A DNA stretch of 64,000 nt, from positions 297,712 to 361,711 of the forward strand of contig JABYQS010000021.1 in assembly GCA_022592435.1 (NCBI GenBank), in the 5' to 3' direction. The translations under genes and the position numbers were made by a program. Positions within the stretch are counted from its first letter, which is position 1; every line of letters begins with the position of its first letter. The notes under the pieces were generated by a model. The model was not told where the DNA came from, ran no database searches, and was given only the letters and a program-made list of their open reading frames with translations. The stretch comes from Cerioporus squamosus (Eukaryota; Basidiomycota; Agaricomycetes; Polyporales; Polyporaceae). This document shows positions 54,584 through 64,000 of the stretch, in pieces.

Positions 54584-56231
54584 GTGGTTTCTTGCTGCAT
54601 GTAGCATGTAGCACCGCTTCTTGCGAATCGTATATGGAACGATCGTCGGTGCCGCGCGACACCGTGGCGCTGCTATACTGGTGAGCAACCCTCGGTACGA
54701 ACGTCTTGACGGTGATCGTCGCACGACGCACGAACGATCGACGCCTGGTAACGTGCACTGCCGGAGATTGATGTCGGGCGACCGGACGGCAGTAGGGCAG
54801 GAGAACGGAGGTGCGCCGAATGATATTACTTTCCTCTTGAGCTGTATTCACACCGCAGGACACCACTACGAGGTACCTCAGGAGCTGTGCTGTCTGCCGC
54901 CAGGCCGGCCAGGGCTTGCCGCGGGAATTTGTAATCTGAACGTCTCAACCCATCTGTGGGCTGAAGATGGAACCTATATGATATATCACTGCTGTGGTTG
55001 AGCTCATGAAAACCTTGCTATTAGGAGTGTCCGTGGAACTCCAGCTGCGTAGGCCCAAACACGAGCAGTGTAGCGCGTCGAGTCGCGCAAGATCGATCCG
55101 GCAACGGCGTTCCTCGCCGATGGCTTGTCCATCATTCTTGGTCGCATGCATCCCGCCGAGTGGATCCCATCCGTACGTCCACATGTTCCTTTAAGTATGC
55201 CAGTGAGAAGGACTACGAGCTGACCTTGTCAAAGAGTCGGCACACGGGTCTGTCGACCTTGCGCCGGCCCCGAAAGTATCGACAACTACTTGCACGATGC
55301 TTGCCGGAATCTGTCAGCCATATTCCATTCAATGTAAGGATCATTGTGTATGCGCTCATGGCCACTAGCTAACCAGTGACACCACAGTCGACCAGGCACG
55401 GCACCGCGGCCGCGGTCGAGCATACACGGGATGTGTCATGGCGCCACGCTCAGGCAACGAGCCTGAGCTAAGCCATGGTCGTACGGTTTGTAGGCTGATG
55501 CACATCGTTCGTATCTGACGGTGAGTACCTGGCGGCGGTGTGACCTGAAGCTACCTTAGCAGCCTCTCGGCAGGCTGACTTCAACTTGAATGACGTTCGC
55601 ATCAATATCTAAGCGTGTACTTCCGTCCCTCGAGCTTTAAGTTGCAGTACTCAGCTTCAGTCCACTTGTTAAGTACCCGTGCCAGCGGCGATGACATGGG
55701 CGAATTTACTAAGTGTGATCCGCTATGGATGACATGTATACCTATTACTTACCTGCACGCGAAATCGTCCGCGGGCGTGGTACGTTGCGGACTTATGTTC
55801 CCCGTAGTAGCGCTGGCACCTGGCACCTGCGCATGTTCTTCTTGGCGTGCCCAGAAAATCAGACAACAACGGGGTACAGCTTCTGAGTGTCGACTTCGAC
55901 GACGGCGGATACCATGGACGGGGCTTTTGTGGGTAATGCCTGAGTGTTCGAGGATCGTCACAGCTATGTAGCTGCGAAACAGCCACGGTCGCCGATCAAA
56001 ATACATGGCAGAGAGTGAGCCGGAGACTGGCGGAGTGTGAAACAATGCCGACGGCCGGAGGGCCGGGCCAGGGAAGGCTAGTAGGCAATTGCATACTGTC
56101 CACCATCTCGTGCTCGCCGTCCATCTCGACCCTCTCCACAACGATCGCCACGACGTCAAGGCCCTCGTCGTGCGCTGCGCGTGCGCCCCCACTCCCTCAC
56201 CAATCTGCACCAGTCTGTCGCCCAGCTCGCC
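54584..56231. other. Intergenic with a short hairpin
   Basis: No gene was recognised. A perfect 8-bp inverted repeat (GCTCAGGC / GCCTGAGC, 5-nt loop) lies near 55448-55470, close to a GCCGCGG-rich stretch. Confidence 0.45.
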
Positions 56232-58962
56232 ATGCAACCCTCAGAGCTCGAGATACAGCGCGAGGTCGAAGCTCTCCGTGACATTAGACGGCGGTCGACC
56301 ACGCAGGGCGGTCCTGGCTCCCTCATACTCGACCCCGATCTCCCCAGCGATGCCTCTCGCGATCCTGCCTACTGGTCACCGACGGACGACTCGAGCAGCA
56401 GCTCGCACGACAGTCATTCCGAGGCTAGCTCCGCCGCAGCCCATGACGATCCTTTCAGTCTCTTCTGGGTACCTGCACGCCTCCACCCGGAGCTCGCACC
56501 GAAGGAGTTCAAGGAGTTCCTGCAGGAGCATTCACGCGCCGCACCTGAGGGTGCCCAAGCAGCCGCCCCCGGGCGGGCGAACTCGGTGGGGCCCTCGGGG
56601 CTGGGGAGGAAGCGGTCGATGCTGAGCAGGCAATACAAACCATCTGCAAACGATGGCGTGGGCGAGGAGGAAGAGCAGGTTGTACCTCTGCGGCGGAATC
56701 GGACGAGCTACGCCCCCCCTGTCCCGCAGTTGACTATCAACGACCTGCAGAAGCTGGAGGAGCTTGCAGAGGAGGCCTCCAAAAGCGATGATCCTTCGAG
56801 GCTCCGTAGTGTCCTACGACGAAGCCTCAGCTTGAATATCGCTCCCTCTGGTGCGTCACTTCTACCGTGCTGTCTCGTCATGCATCGCCGACTTTGACGT
56901 TGCAGTGATCGACCAAATGGATGATCTCAGAGATCCAGGGGAAGACGTCGATTCCCCTATCATCATCCCTGCCCCAGGCCAGGCCCTCCGTCGTACGGCT
57001 CGGACAAAGATTCGTAAACCTGGCACGGGAGAAGGCGCGCATCGCTTCACTGGTCGCAGTCGGCGGAAGTCTATTGGGCGCGCCGCGACGATGGAGCCTC
57101 GCTCCTCCAGCGATCTGTCTTCGAGCGATCATGGTGATATCGATACCATTCGTCGTGTACCCAAGGCAACTGACGGCGCACCCGCCGTTCCACCACTACC
57201 TCGACCCGAGTCATATAGCGTAGAAACTGCTATCTACGATGCGTACGCGCAAGAAGAGGCAGAACGGGAAATCGCTCCTGTCGAAGCTCCCGCGCTGTCC
57301 AGGAGTCCTGATATTGTCACTAGCCTCGTGCCGGACGCTGGCCACCTCGTCGACGAACCCGACCACGAGGAGCCTGAACCATCGCCCACACCCACGCTCA
57401 CACCAACGGGCCCGATTATTCACCACCCTCAACCTCAACGAGCTCTTGCTCCTCCGTCTTCCGATTCACCTATACCTCAACGCACGCCCTCTCCCTCGAC
57501 TCCCTCAGCATCCACCCCCGACCTCACAACATCACCCTCTACGTCAGAGAGCTTCCACCAGCAGCGTCCTTCCCTCCAGGGTGCATCATCTTATCATCCC
57601 CCATCGCCGAGCCATTCTGAGCACCGACGCGAAAAGGACAAGAAGGGACTGTTCGGCAAATGGGGCGGCGACAAGGGTGGGAAGAAGCATAAGGAGAAGG
57701 GCCACGACCGTGAAAAAGAGAAGGACGGCAGCTTCTTCGGGTCGTTGTTTGGCTCGAAGAAGAAGCAGGAGGAGCCGCAATCGGTGACCTCGAACTCGGC
57801 GGGTCGTGAGGCTGCAGCGGCACTATTAGGCGCGTCCAAGTCCTCGAAGAACTACGTCTCCCCTCCGTCCCCGCAGCTGGGCATGTATGCGCGCTACCCC
57901 ATCCATGTCGAACGCGCCATCTACCGTCTCAGCCACATCAAGCTTGCGAACCCGCGTCGGCCTCTTTACGAGCAGGTTCTCATCAGCAATCTGATGTTCT
58001 GGTACCTTGGCGTTATCAATAAGACCGGACAGAATGGCCAGGGGCCAGCTCAGGGTCAGAACGCGAACGCTGGGGCCACAGGTGTGCAGGCTGGCGCCAC
58101 TGGTGCGGCGCCTTCAGAGAAAGAGCGGGCGGAGAAAGAGAGGCGGGAGCAGGAAGAGAGGGAGAGGGCCGAGAAGGAGCGCGAGAAGCAGGAGAAGAAG
58201 GAAAGTCAGCGACGCGGCAGCCTGACGAAACCTGCACCGAGCGGATCCTCTTCTCGCAGAGCGGAGACCCCCGTCCGCGGCCCTCAATACGAGATGCAAC
58301 ATCGCGCGATGGAGCAAGGATATGGTGGATATGCACAACCGAACGGCGGCCCGCCTCCCGTCCGGACGTCGTCTGCACCACCACCCCCGATGAACCCACC
58401 TCATCGCTCGCCTCCGCCGCAGTCATCACAGTTCTCTGTGCAGCTCGTCCAGCCACAGCCGCGGAGTCCGAGTTCACCAGGAAGCGCGAGCAGTCAGTAC
58501 TACGACGTAGGGGAGTCTTCGCAACTCCCTGCGCAGCAGTATCCCCTCGTCGCTACGGGTGCTCCCCAACTCCCTCCGGGTGCAATGCCTCCTGTTGCTG
58601 TTGAGCAAGGATGGGTGTCGCCGTCCAGTGTACCCGTGAATCGATCATTATCGGCGTCACCGCCTCGACAATCGCCTCCGACCTCTCCTTCGCCCACTGG
58701 TTCACGGCGTCCGCGATCACCTCCAAACAACCGGTACACACCTGCGCAGGAGAAGCAGCCACAACTCCCAGGCCTGGGCGGCGGGAGGTCTCCTGGACGG
58801 TCGCTATCGGCGACGGCGATGCCTTCGCAGCCGATGGCCGCGATGAACGGGAAGGTGAAGAAGGTTATGAGCGCACATGCGGTCCCGGCAAGGCAGTCGA
58901 GCGAGGACGAGGACGTGCCGCTCGCGTTGTGGCAGCAGCAACAGCGAAGAAAGGAATTCTGA
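56232..58962 (+). CDS. Zds1/Zds2-type protein with Zds C-terminal domain
   Basis: Exons 56232-56850 and 56906-58962 give 891 aa. The N terminus MQPSELEIQREVEALRDIRR and DPFSLFWVPARLHPELAP (about 75-95) are typical of fungal Zds proteins. The Zds_C domain is MYARYPIHVERAIYRLSHIK, then LANPRRPLYEQVLISNLMFW ending YLGVINK, at about 552-600. Between and after these are long disordered Ser/Pro/Lys-rich parts, including GLFGKWGGDKGGKKHKEKG and a Glu/Arg coiled coil near 625-660. Zds proteins bind and inhibit PP2A-Cdc55 and control mitotic entry and polarity. Compared with yeast Zds1, the tail after Zds_C is much longer here. Confidence 0.88.
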
Positions 58963-60847
58963 GCACCCGCCGCTCATTGGTTAGGTTGGGCCGGATCTTC
59001 TTCCCGTGTACATTTTCTGCTAGGTACTTTTTCCCGTGTGTCCATGCGTATTGGACTACAGCCCTGCTCTTCACTCGTTATCCCTCCTTTGACATGTATT
59101 GCACTACGTATGCGGCGCCGCCGCATCTATTTCTTCCCTCTGTCCGCGCATCTCTGTGTTCGTCCCGTACCCTGTTGTGTTCTCAACCATCTAGAAAGTC
59201 TTCGCCATAGGTACTTCCCGCCGCTCCCCCGTCCCCGGTCCCCGTTCTCGTTGCGTACCATCCATCCTCTGCGCATCTCCCACTTCACTCATGACCAACC
59301 CTAGCATTGACTACCAGCTCCGCATGCATAATCCTGTGCCTTGTTATCTCGGACACTCACATGTTTTTTCTTTGTTCTCGGCATCACCGTAATCTAGGAA
59401 ACGATCTCGGTGTGGGCACACGAGAAGGCAAGTTACTCGCAATGTTTCCCGGGCCCTAGCCAGAATTCCAAGCTCTTCATCAGCTTTGCGTTGCTTCCAC
59501 GAGAAGCTCCGAAATGATTCGGTTGGAAGCTGCCAGAGAGTCACAAGGAAGAGAGAGAGAGGTGTTGACGATTGCAGGGCACACTGGCACACCTTCGAGT
59601 CACAGCCTCCTATCATTGTTGTCCTGTACGTTTGTGAAATAACCCACTTCTATGGTAGGTTCAAGAACTGTTCGCAAATGGTCGAGGCCGAGAGTGATGT
59701 CGTTCTGTTTGGCCCTGCCGTACATAGGAGGAGGAGAAATTGAGTCAGAGCTGGTGGCAGGATGCCAGAACATTGTCTGCAATAAAGGGGCAAGGACGTC
59801 CTGCTCTGTGTCCACTCAATTTATGCACAATCATGTATGCGCACTGATAAATCACCCTTAGGAATCATATGTCCGTAAAGTTCCGATGTTTCGGGCTGAG
59901 TCTGGTACTATGTAAGTAGTACTAGTAAGTACTTCTCTGGGCAGTTGAGCTATAGGTGTAGCCCTGACTTGACCTGACTGAATTTGAATTTCACTTACTG
60001 CATTTGGCAACAAAGTAACTCGAACAAACAATCAGCCACCCAGCTTTCTGCTAGGTTTCCCTGCGTCGTTTCGCAGCTGTTGAGCCTGGAAAAATGTTGA
60101 GAGGCATTGAGTATATGGGCCAACAATATGAGGGTGTCGCTGCAGGAGGGGATTTGCGATGTGAGGTGGAAAAATCACATAGTGCTAGCACTGCTTGCAG
60201 CAGGGCACTTTTGGCCCACAATATGGGATTTTGAGCTTCTCCTGCTGGGTACGGCACCCTATGCTACCTTCCTTTGCGCTCAAATAATGCAGGAGTCAAT
60301 GGGGAGATTTTCTTGTCTATACGAGTCCGAAGGAATACACCAGATCTGTGCGAACGCACATCAGACAGTGGTTCTACTCTTGCCGGCGCGTTAGCGCCGG
60401 AAAGAAAATTAAAGCTACCTCCCAAGGATCTCAGAAATGCACATACAATGGCCTATGAGGTGCTCGAGGTATCATGGAATTAATTTCTGTTGAGGGAAGC
60501 CGCAGAGAGCCTGTGCGGCCTGCGGCCGCGATTTAATTTATTTAATTTCATTTAATTTCTGAAGCGCCGCTACGCCTATAAGTCAAGAGCCCTTCTCTGA
60601 GGGTGACGTCGTGCGGTGGCGGGGCTGGCGCTGGCGCCTACAGTACAGTACACGCCCACGTGCACTGCACGCTTGAGAGCGCCTAACTGACCGTTGACTT
60701 TGTCCTAACCACCACCACCACGTTAATGAGTCTTGTGATTCGATAACCGAATCCGTGCAACAATAGCAGGTGGTTGCGCATAAATTGAATCAAGCTGCCC
60801 GCCAATTCGTACATGCTTCTTCTCTCACCACCACCACCACCACCACG
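58963..60847. other. Intergenic, AT-richer toward the end, with hairpin
   Basis: No gene is supported. Two minus-strand frames at 59344-59815 are open but cannot be joined by a valid intron. From about 59880 the base composition becomes more AT-rich than the surroundings, and 60383-60560 holds a GC hairpin and an ATTTAATTT array (separate entry). Confidence 0.45.
60383..60560. repeat. Hairpin plus ATTTAATTT repeat island
   Basis: A perfect hairpin CCGGCGC-GTTA-GCGCCGG lies at 60383-60400, followed by an A-rich stretch. At about 60530-60560 the motif ATTTAATTT repeats three times with small changes. The island could be the end of a non-autonomous element, but I see no matching terminal repeats. 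Confidence 0.5.
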
Positions 60848-61138
60848 ATGGCTGAACCACCAACCACCTCGTCCTCGACAGGCCCTTCCTCGTCGACATC
60901 ACCTCCGTCCGCTGCCCCATCGACACCACCTCCTTCAAACACTGAGCTCCCAGCACCCACCAGCCCTCCTAACACGACACCCCCGGCAGTAGGCTCTCAG
61001 CCGAAGGCCAGTCCTATCCGCCCCAACTCGCTTTTTAGTTCTACCCATTCCGCCGCAGTCCAGAAGATGTTGAACTTACTATGGACTATGGACATTAGTT
61101 GCGCATTAGGCGCTATGGGCACAGCCTCTTACGATTAG
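60848..61138 (+). CDS. Short Pro/Ser/Thr-rich open frame, doubtful
   Basis: A 96-aa frame starts MAEPPTTSSSTGPSSSTSPP directly after a CCA repeat and ends LNLLWTMDISCALGAMGTASYD. The first 60 residues are low-complexity; the end is hydrophobic and may be more ordered. The frame stops just before the retroelement region, so this could be the first exon of a gene cut by the insertion, a real small protein or chance. I do not recognise it. Confidence 0.3.
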   Translation: MAEPPTTSSSTGPSSSTSPPSAAPSTPPPSNTELPAPTSPPNTTPPAVGSQPKASPIRPNSLFSSTHSAAVQKMLNLLWTMDISCALGAMGTASYD

Positions 61139-61421
61139 ATCTTAGGCTATGCTTCTTCCTTTCCTTTTAGGGTACGTTGTACGAAACCATGTGGTTACCT
61201 GGCTCTCTTTGTTTCCAGTCCATTCCAGTGCGTTCTGCAACGCTCCGGACCTTTCTAGTTCTTTCTAGATATCTCTGGGCTGTACTAGACATGCCCTTGT
61301 GACCTCGTATTTGTCGTATCTTCGTCATCCTTCGTCATCGTCTGAGTCATCCCTACTCGTTCTGACTCAGACAGCATTATGCTCTCCTTTCTGTCGCTTA
61401 CTCATGCTACTCCAGACACAG

Positions 61422-61428
61422 TATATAA
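61422..61428 (+). promoter_or_regulatory. LTR TATA box
   Basis: TATATAA in CAGTATATAAGGAG, placed to drive transcription from within the LTR into the element. R-region repeats start about 30 bp downstream. Confidence 0.6.
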
Positions 61429-61453
61429 GGAGGGACTCTTGGGCTTCGTCTCC

Positions 61454-61629
61454 TCAGTCTTTTGCTCTACTGACTGAGGAGTAAGTACTCGCCTACCTAT
61501 GCTTACTTATGCTTTACTTACAAGTACTTTGTAGCTCGTGTTGTCCACTCGTCTGCTAGGTACTTGTGTCTATGCTATCAGTCTTTTGCTCTACTGACTG
61601 AGGACTCGTGTTGTCCACTCATCTGCTAG
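61454..61629 (+). repeat. Two interleaved direct repeats in the LTR
   Basis: TCAGTCTTTTGCTCTACTGA plus seven further bases occurs at 61454-61480 and 61578-61604. CTCGTGTTGTCCACTC plus nine further bases occurs at 61535-61559 and, with one change, at 61605-61629. In the second set the two motifs are adjacent. Confidence 0.85.
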
Positions 61630-61666
61630 TCGTTGCGACTTGCCTTCACAGGTTCAGACTTCATCA

Positions 61667-61683
61667 GGTTATGAGCCCTGCGC
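61667..61683 (+). other. Primer-binding site complementary to an internal part of initiator tRNA-Met
   Basis: GGTTATGAGCCCTGCGC is the exact reverse complement of the anticodon-arm segment GCGCAGGGCTCATAACC of fungal initiator tRNA-Met (as in yeast). It abuts the presumed LTR end. Priming from an internal, half-tRNA fragment is known for Drosophila copia. Confidence 0.75.
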
Positions 61684-62188
61684 TCTGACCGTTGCTAGTC
61701 GTCACTCTGCGCGCACCCTTTCTTCGACGACTCCTGCCCGTGCATTCCTCCACTAACTCCCTAGATCTTGACTGTGCCCGCCGACACTGCTACCAGGGGG
61801 ACATTTCTGCGCTCGTGACGCAGCCCTGAGTGCTTTTATTAGCTAATCATCGTATCTACTGTTGTACATCCTTTGGCGCTCTCGAGGCGTACAGGATTTC
61901 AGGCATCCCTCAGCCAGGCCGTGCACTTGCATCCGCCAGCTGTTGTATCCGGGGTGGTTAGCACCTTAGGACCGGAGGACAACCGTTCGGACCCTCCTTA
62001 CGATACCACTTTTCAGTACGATACGTACCTAGTTCTTTCTGGGCACAGTTGGCAACTTCTACCCTCGGCATTGGCATACTCGGCTTGCTGGTGTTTGAGG
62101 TTCACCTGAACAGGTGTCCATCTCTCGTTGCCATCGCACGTGGCTATCTTCAAATCATCGCGCTTCCTGAACCTTTCGCATCGACACG

Positions 62189-63600
62189 GTGGATTCTGAC
62201 TCAGACGTCTACGACTGCAGTCATCTCTACCACCGGTATAACACCAGACAACAACGTGACCTCTTCTGGTCCGAAGAAGATCGGGAGTACTTCCATTGCG
62301 ATCGACAACCTTGTCCAAATCGCTTTGTAGAAGTTGTCAAACCAGACAACGCTCCTGAACATCGTCTTCTGGTTGAACCAGTTGAAGGACAGCACTGTAG
62401 ACCTATCACTCCAGTCTCAGTCGACTTGTCTGAAGAAGACAGTCATCCTCCATCACCACAACTCCCTCCTGCTCAATCTCCTGTTCTACCGGTCGAAGAA
62501 GTTCTTCCATCTCCTGAAGTTCTTCCTGTCACTCTCCCATCTCCGTCTCCAGATTCTATTCCTCTCCCTGCACCTTCAGACACTCCCTATCCTACACCGA
62601 TCCCATCTGCTCCACCAACTCCTGTCGTAACACTTCCTGCACTACCACCTCTTCTCGATAACACAGCAGAACCGACTGACTACTCGTATCGCTTTGCGAT
62701 GTCGGAAGCCGGTCTCGAGAAGACCCTGCCTCAACTCAGAGGTCAGGAAGGATACAAGGAGTGGGCTCGTCAGATGAAGAGTTATCTGATGATGATTGAT
62801 GCTTGGGATGTCGTCAGTGGGAGTGTTGCACGTCCTACTCCAGCTGCTGATGGCAGAAATGCCGAAGAAGTGAAGGCCTGGGAAAAGACGGACAATCGGG
62901 CACAAGGTATCCTCATGTACAAGACTAGTGCTGAGGTGTCCAAGTGCTTCGAAGGGAAGAAGACCGCTAAGGAGATCTGGACGCCTTGAAGGCTACGTAC
63001 GAGAAGTCGGACAACGGGTACTCCTTCTCCCGGTTCGAACATCTTCTCAACTACCCTCGGTTTGACGAGAGCAAGTCAATCGTCGACCAGGTGCAGACCT
63101 TCATTGGGCTCCTGGATGAGTTAACGGCCAACAGCACGAACACCCTCGCCAACCACATCAAGGTCTTCTGGCTCTTCTCGAAGATGCCTGACTCGTACCG
63201 ACCGGCAATCTCCACCATCCTACACACTACCAAGGAGTCTGACCTAACCCTCGAGACGGTCAAGCCAAGCTCAAGCTTGAGGACTCCTGCGTGGGACGTC
63301 GATTGGTCAGGCGCACAAAATCTCGAAGCCGAAGCCGAGACCTAGACCTCCTTGCACCCACTGCGGCAAGGACAACCATGACTCTTCTACTGCTACAAGA
63401 AGTTCCCGGAGAAGAATCCGCGGACAAGAAGAAGAGCAAGGACTCTGGCAAGGGTGGTAACGAGGCTGGCAAAGGCAATGGAATTCGAACGGACATAACC
63501 ATGCGCATACTATCTCTACTATCTCCTCTCTTGTACCTGTAGCGAACATTGCGAACGAGCTCTCCGTTTCTTTCTACAGCGCAGCTGATGCTGCTGAGGT
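62189..63600 (+). mobile_element. gag: Copia gag region, broken by several one-base deletions
   Basis: The gag frame begins near 62189 with GTG (a likely decayed ATG, giving xDSDSDVYDCSHLYH) and runs through a Pro/Ser-rich N terminus to the copia gag core. Motifs there include LPQLRGQEGYKEWARQMKSY, DNRAQGILMY and AKEIW. Frames then shift by -1 near 62980, continuing with ALKATYEKSDNGYSFSRF and VFWLFSKMPDSYRPAI, and again near 63264, 63320-63350 and 63390. The zinc knuckle CTHCGKDNHDS...CYKKFPE (CCHC) is split by the last shift. The element cannot make a normal gag as printed. Confidence 0.8.
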
Positions 63601-63622
63601 ACGCGTCGAGACAATCTGGCTC

Positions 63623-63958
63623 ATGGATTCTGGTGCATCGTCACATGTCACCGGAATCATGTCTGACTTCATGACTATCGTGAGTACGCAACCTAAGTAC
63701 TTCAGGACTGCTCAGGATGGTCAAGCGGGTCAGATTGCCTGTCTCGGTGAAGTACAATTGTGGGATACTCCCTGGTGGATGGAGAGCGAGTCAAAGTCAC
63801 TCTCAATGACGTCTGCCTATATCCCTGCAGCGGGCGAGCAGCGACTCTTCTCCACTGGGATGATTGAGCGCAAGGGTTCGTTCATCTATCAAGGTGATGG
63901 ACTTATGAGCATCTTCGACTCAGGCCTAAGGGCCGAGTCACTTCCGGTCGACGGTTGA
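63623..63958 (+). mobile_element. pol: Copia aspartic protease domain, start of pol
   Basis: The frame contains WLMDSGASSHVTG, the catalytic DSGA(S) motif of copia proteases, followed by IACLGEVQLW (where a family-typical G-G strand would lie) and RLFSTGMIERKGSFI. It ends in a stop at 63956-63958. Integrase, reverse transcriptase and RNase H would lie beyond the window end and are not visible. Confidence 0.8.
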
Positions 63959-64000
63959 GATCAAGGGTCGAAAGGTCCTTCAAGGTACCTATATCCCTAT

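Larger units (their letters stand above)
61170..61666 (+). repeat. 5' LTR of a copia element (start unresolved)
   Basis: The right edge is set at ...TTCATCA (61666), because the primer-binding site begins at the next base. A TATA element (TATATAA, 61422-61428) lies inside, as expected of an LTR promoter. Two pairs of direct repeats follow it. The left edge cannot be fixed without the 3' LTR, which is outside the window, so the start given is only a guess within about 61170-61290. Confidence 0.6.

Noticed and set aside
59344..59815. Possible two-exon minus-strand gene
   Set aside because: The only GT-AG pair between the frames would give a 24-nt intron, too short to splice.

Overview
The window is nuclear DNA of a filamentous basidiomycete, most likely a polypore-type agaricomycete. 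Genes are intron-dense: GT-AG introns mostly run 48-80 nt, coding exons can be as short as 10-31 nt, and GC content is high. The content is mostly conserved fungal housekeeping genes, plus lineage-restricted F-box/WD40 and serine-rich proteins and a Ty1/copia retroelement. I joined exons by hand. For each multi-exon gene I checked that the exon lengths sum to a multiple of three, which they do except where a single missing base is noted.

Layout. 0-2.3 kb: no supported gene. 2.3-5.4 kb: an unknown gene (-) divergent from the spliceosomal cyclophilin CWC27 (+). 6.2-8.7 kb: F-box/WD40 gene, copy 1 (-). 9.3-16.7 kb: dTMP kinase, MFS sugar transporter, MMS2 (-) and ESCRT-0 HSE1 (+). 16.8 kb: intron-containing tRNA-Met (-). 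17.3-20.8 kb: anoctamer/Ist2-like gene. 21.8-24.7 kb: a 986-aa serine-rich protein. 25.3-29.0 kb: tandem duplication carrying two dienelactone-hydrolase genes with their promoters. 29.6-30.1 kb: broken small secreted Cys-rich gene. 30.1-33.1 kb: gene-free. 33.1 kb: small 146-aa protein. 34.5-37.6 kb: BUD20 (-) divergent from mitoribosomal mS29/DAP3 (+). 37.9-40.4 kb: kinesin-14. 40.7-42.8 kb: APN2 (-). 43.3-45.6 kb: unknown 739-aa protein. 46.5-47.8 kb: UBC6 (-). 48.5-51.0 kb: F-box/WD40 copy 2 (+), inverted relative to copy 1. 52.2-54.6 kb: Cps1-type M20 carboxypeptidase. 56.2-59.0 kb: ZDS1-type protein. 60.4-60.6 kb: AT-rich/hairpin island. About 61.2 kb to the end: 5' part of a copia element that continues past the window.

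The genes do not form one pathway. Some neighbours make functional sense. MMS2 (K63-ubiquitin synthesis) and HSE1 (recognition of ubiquitinated cargo) share a 229-bp divergent promoter. BUD20 and mS29 share one of about 267 bp.

The most notable sequence-level observation is that nearly every coding interruption is a loss of exactly one base, at a short homopolymer wherever the site could be located. This affects the 2.3-kb gene, HSE1, the anoctamer (three times), APN2, F-box copy 2 and the retroelement gag (about four times). It suggests residual assembly error rather than widespread pseudogenization. I did not find a convincing new defence or gene-cluster system. The most interesting biological points are the half-tRNA-type primer site of the copia element, the hydrolase tandem duplication, the inverted F-box/WD40 pair, and several stop-free introns of length 3n.
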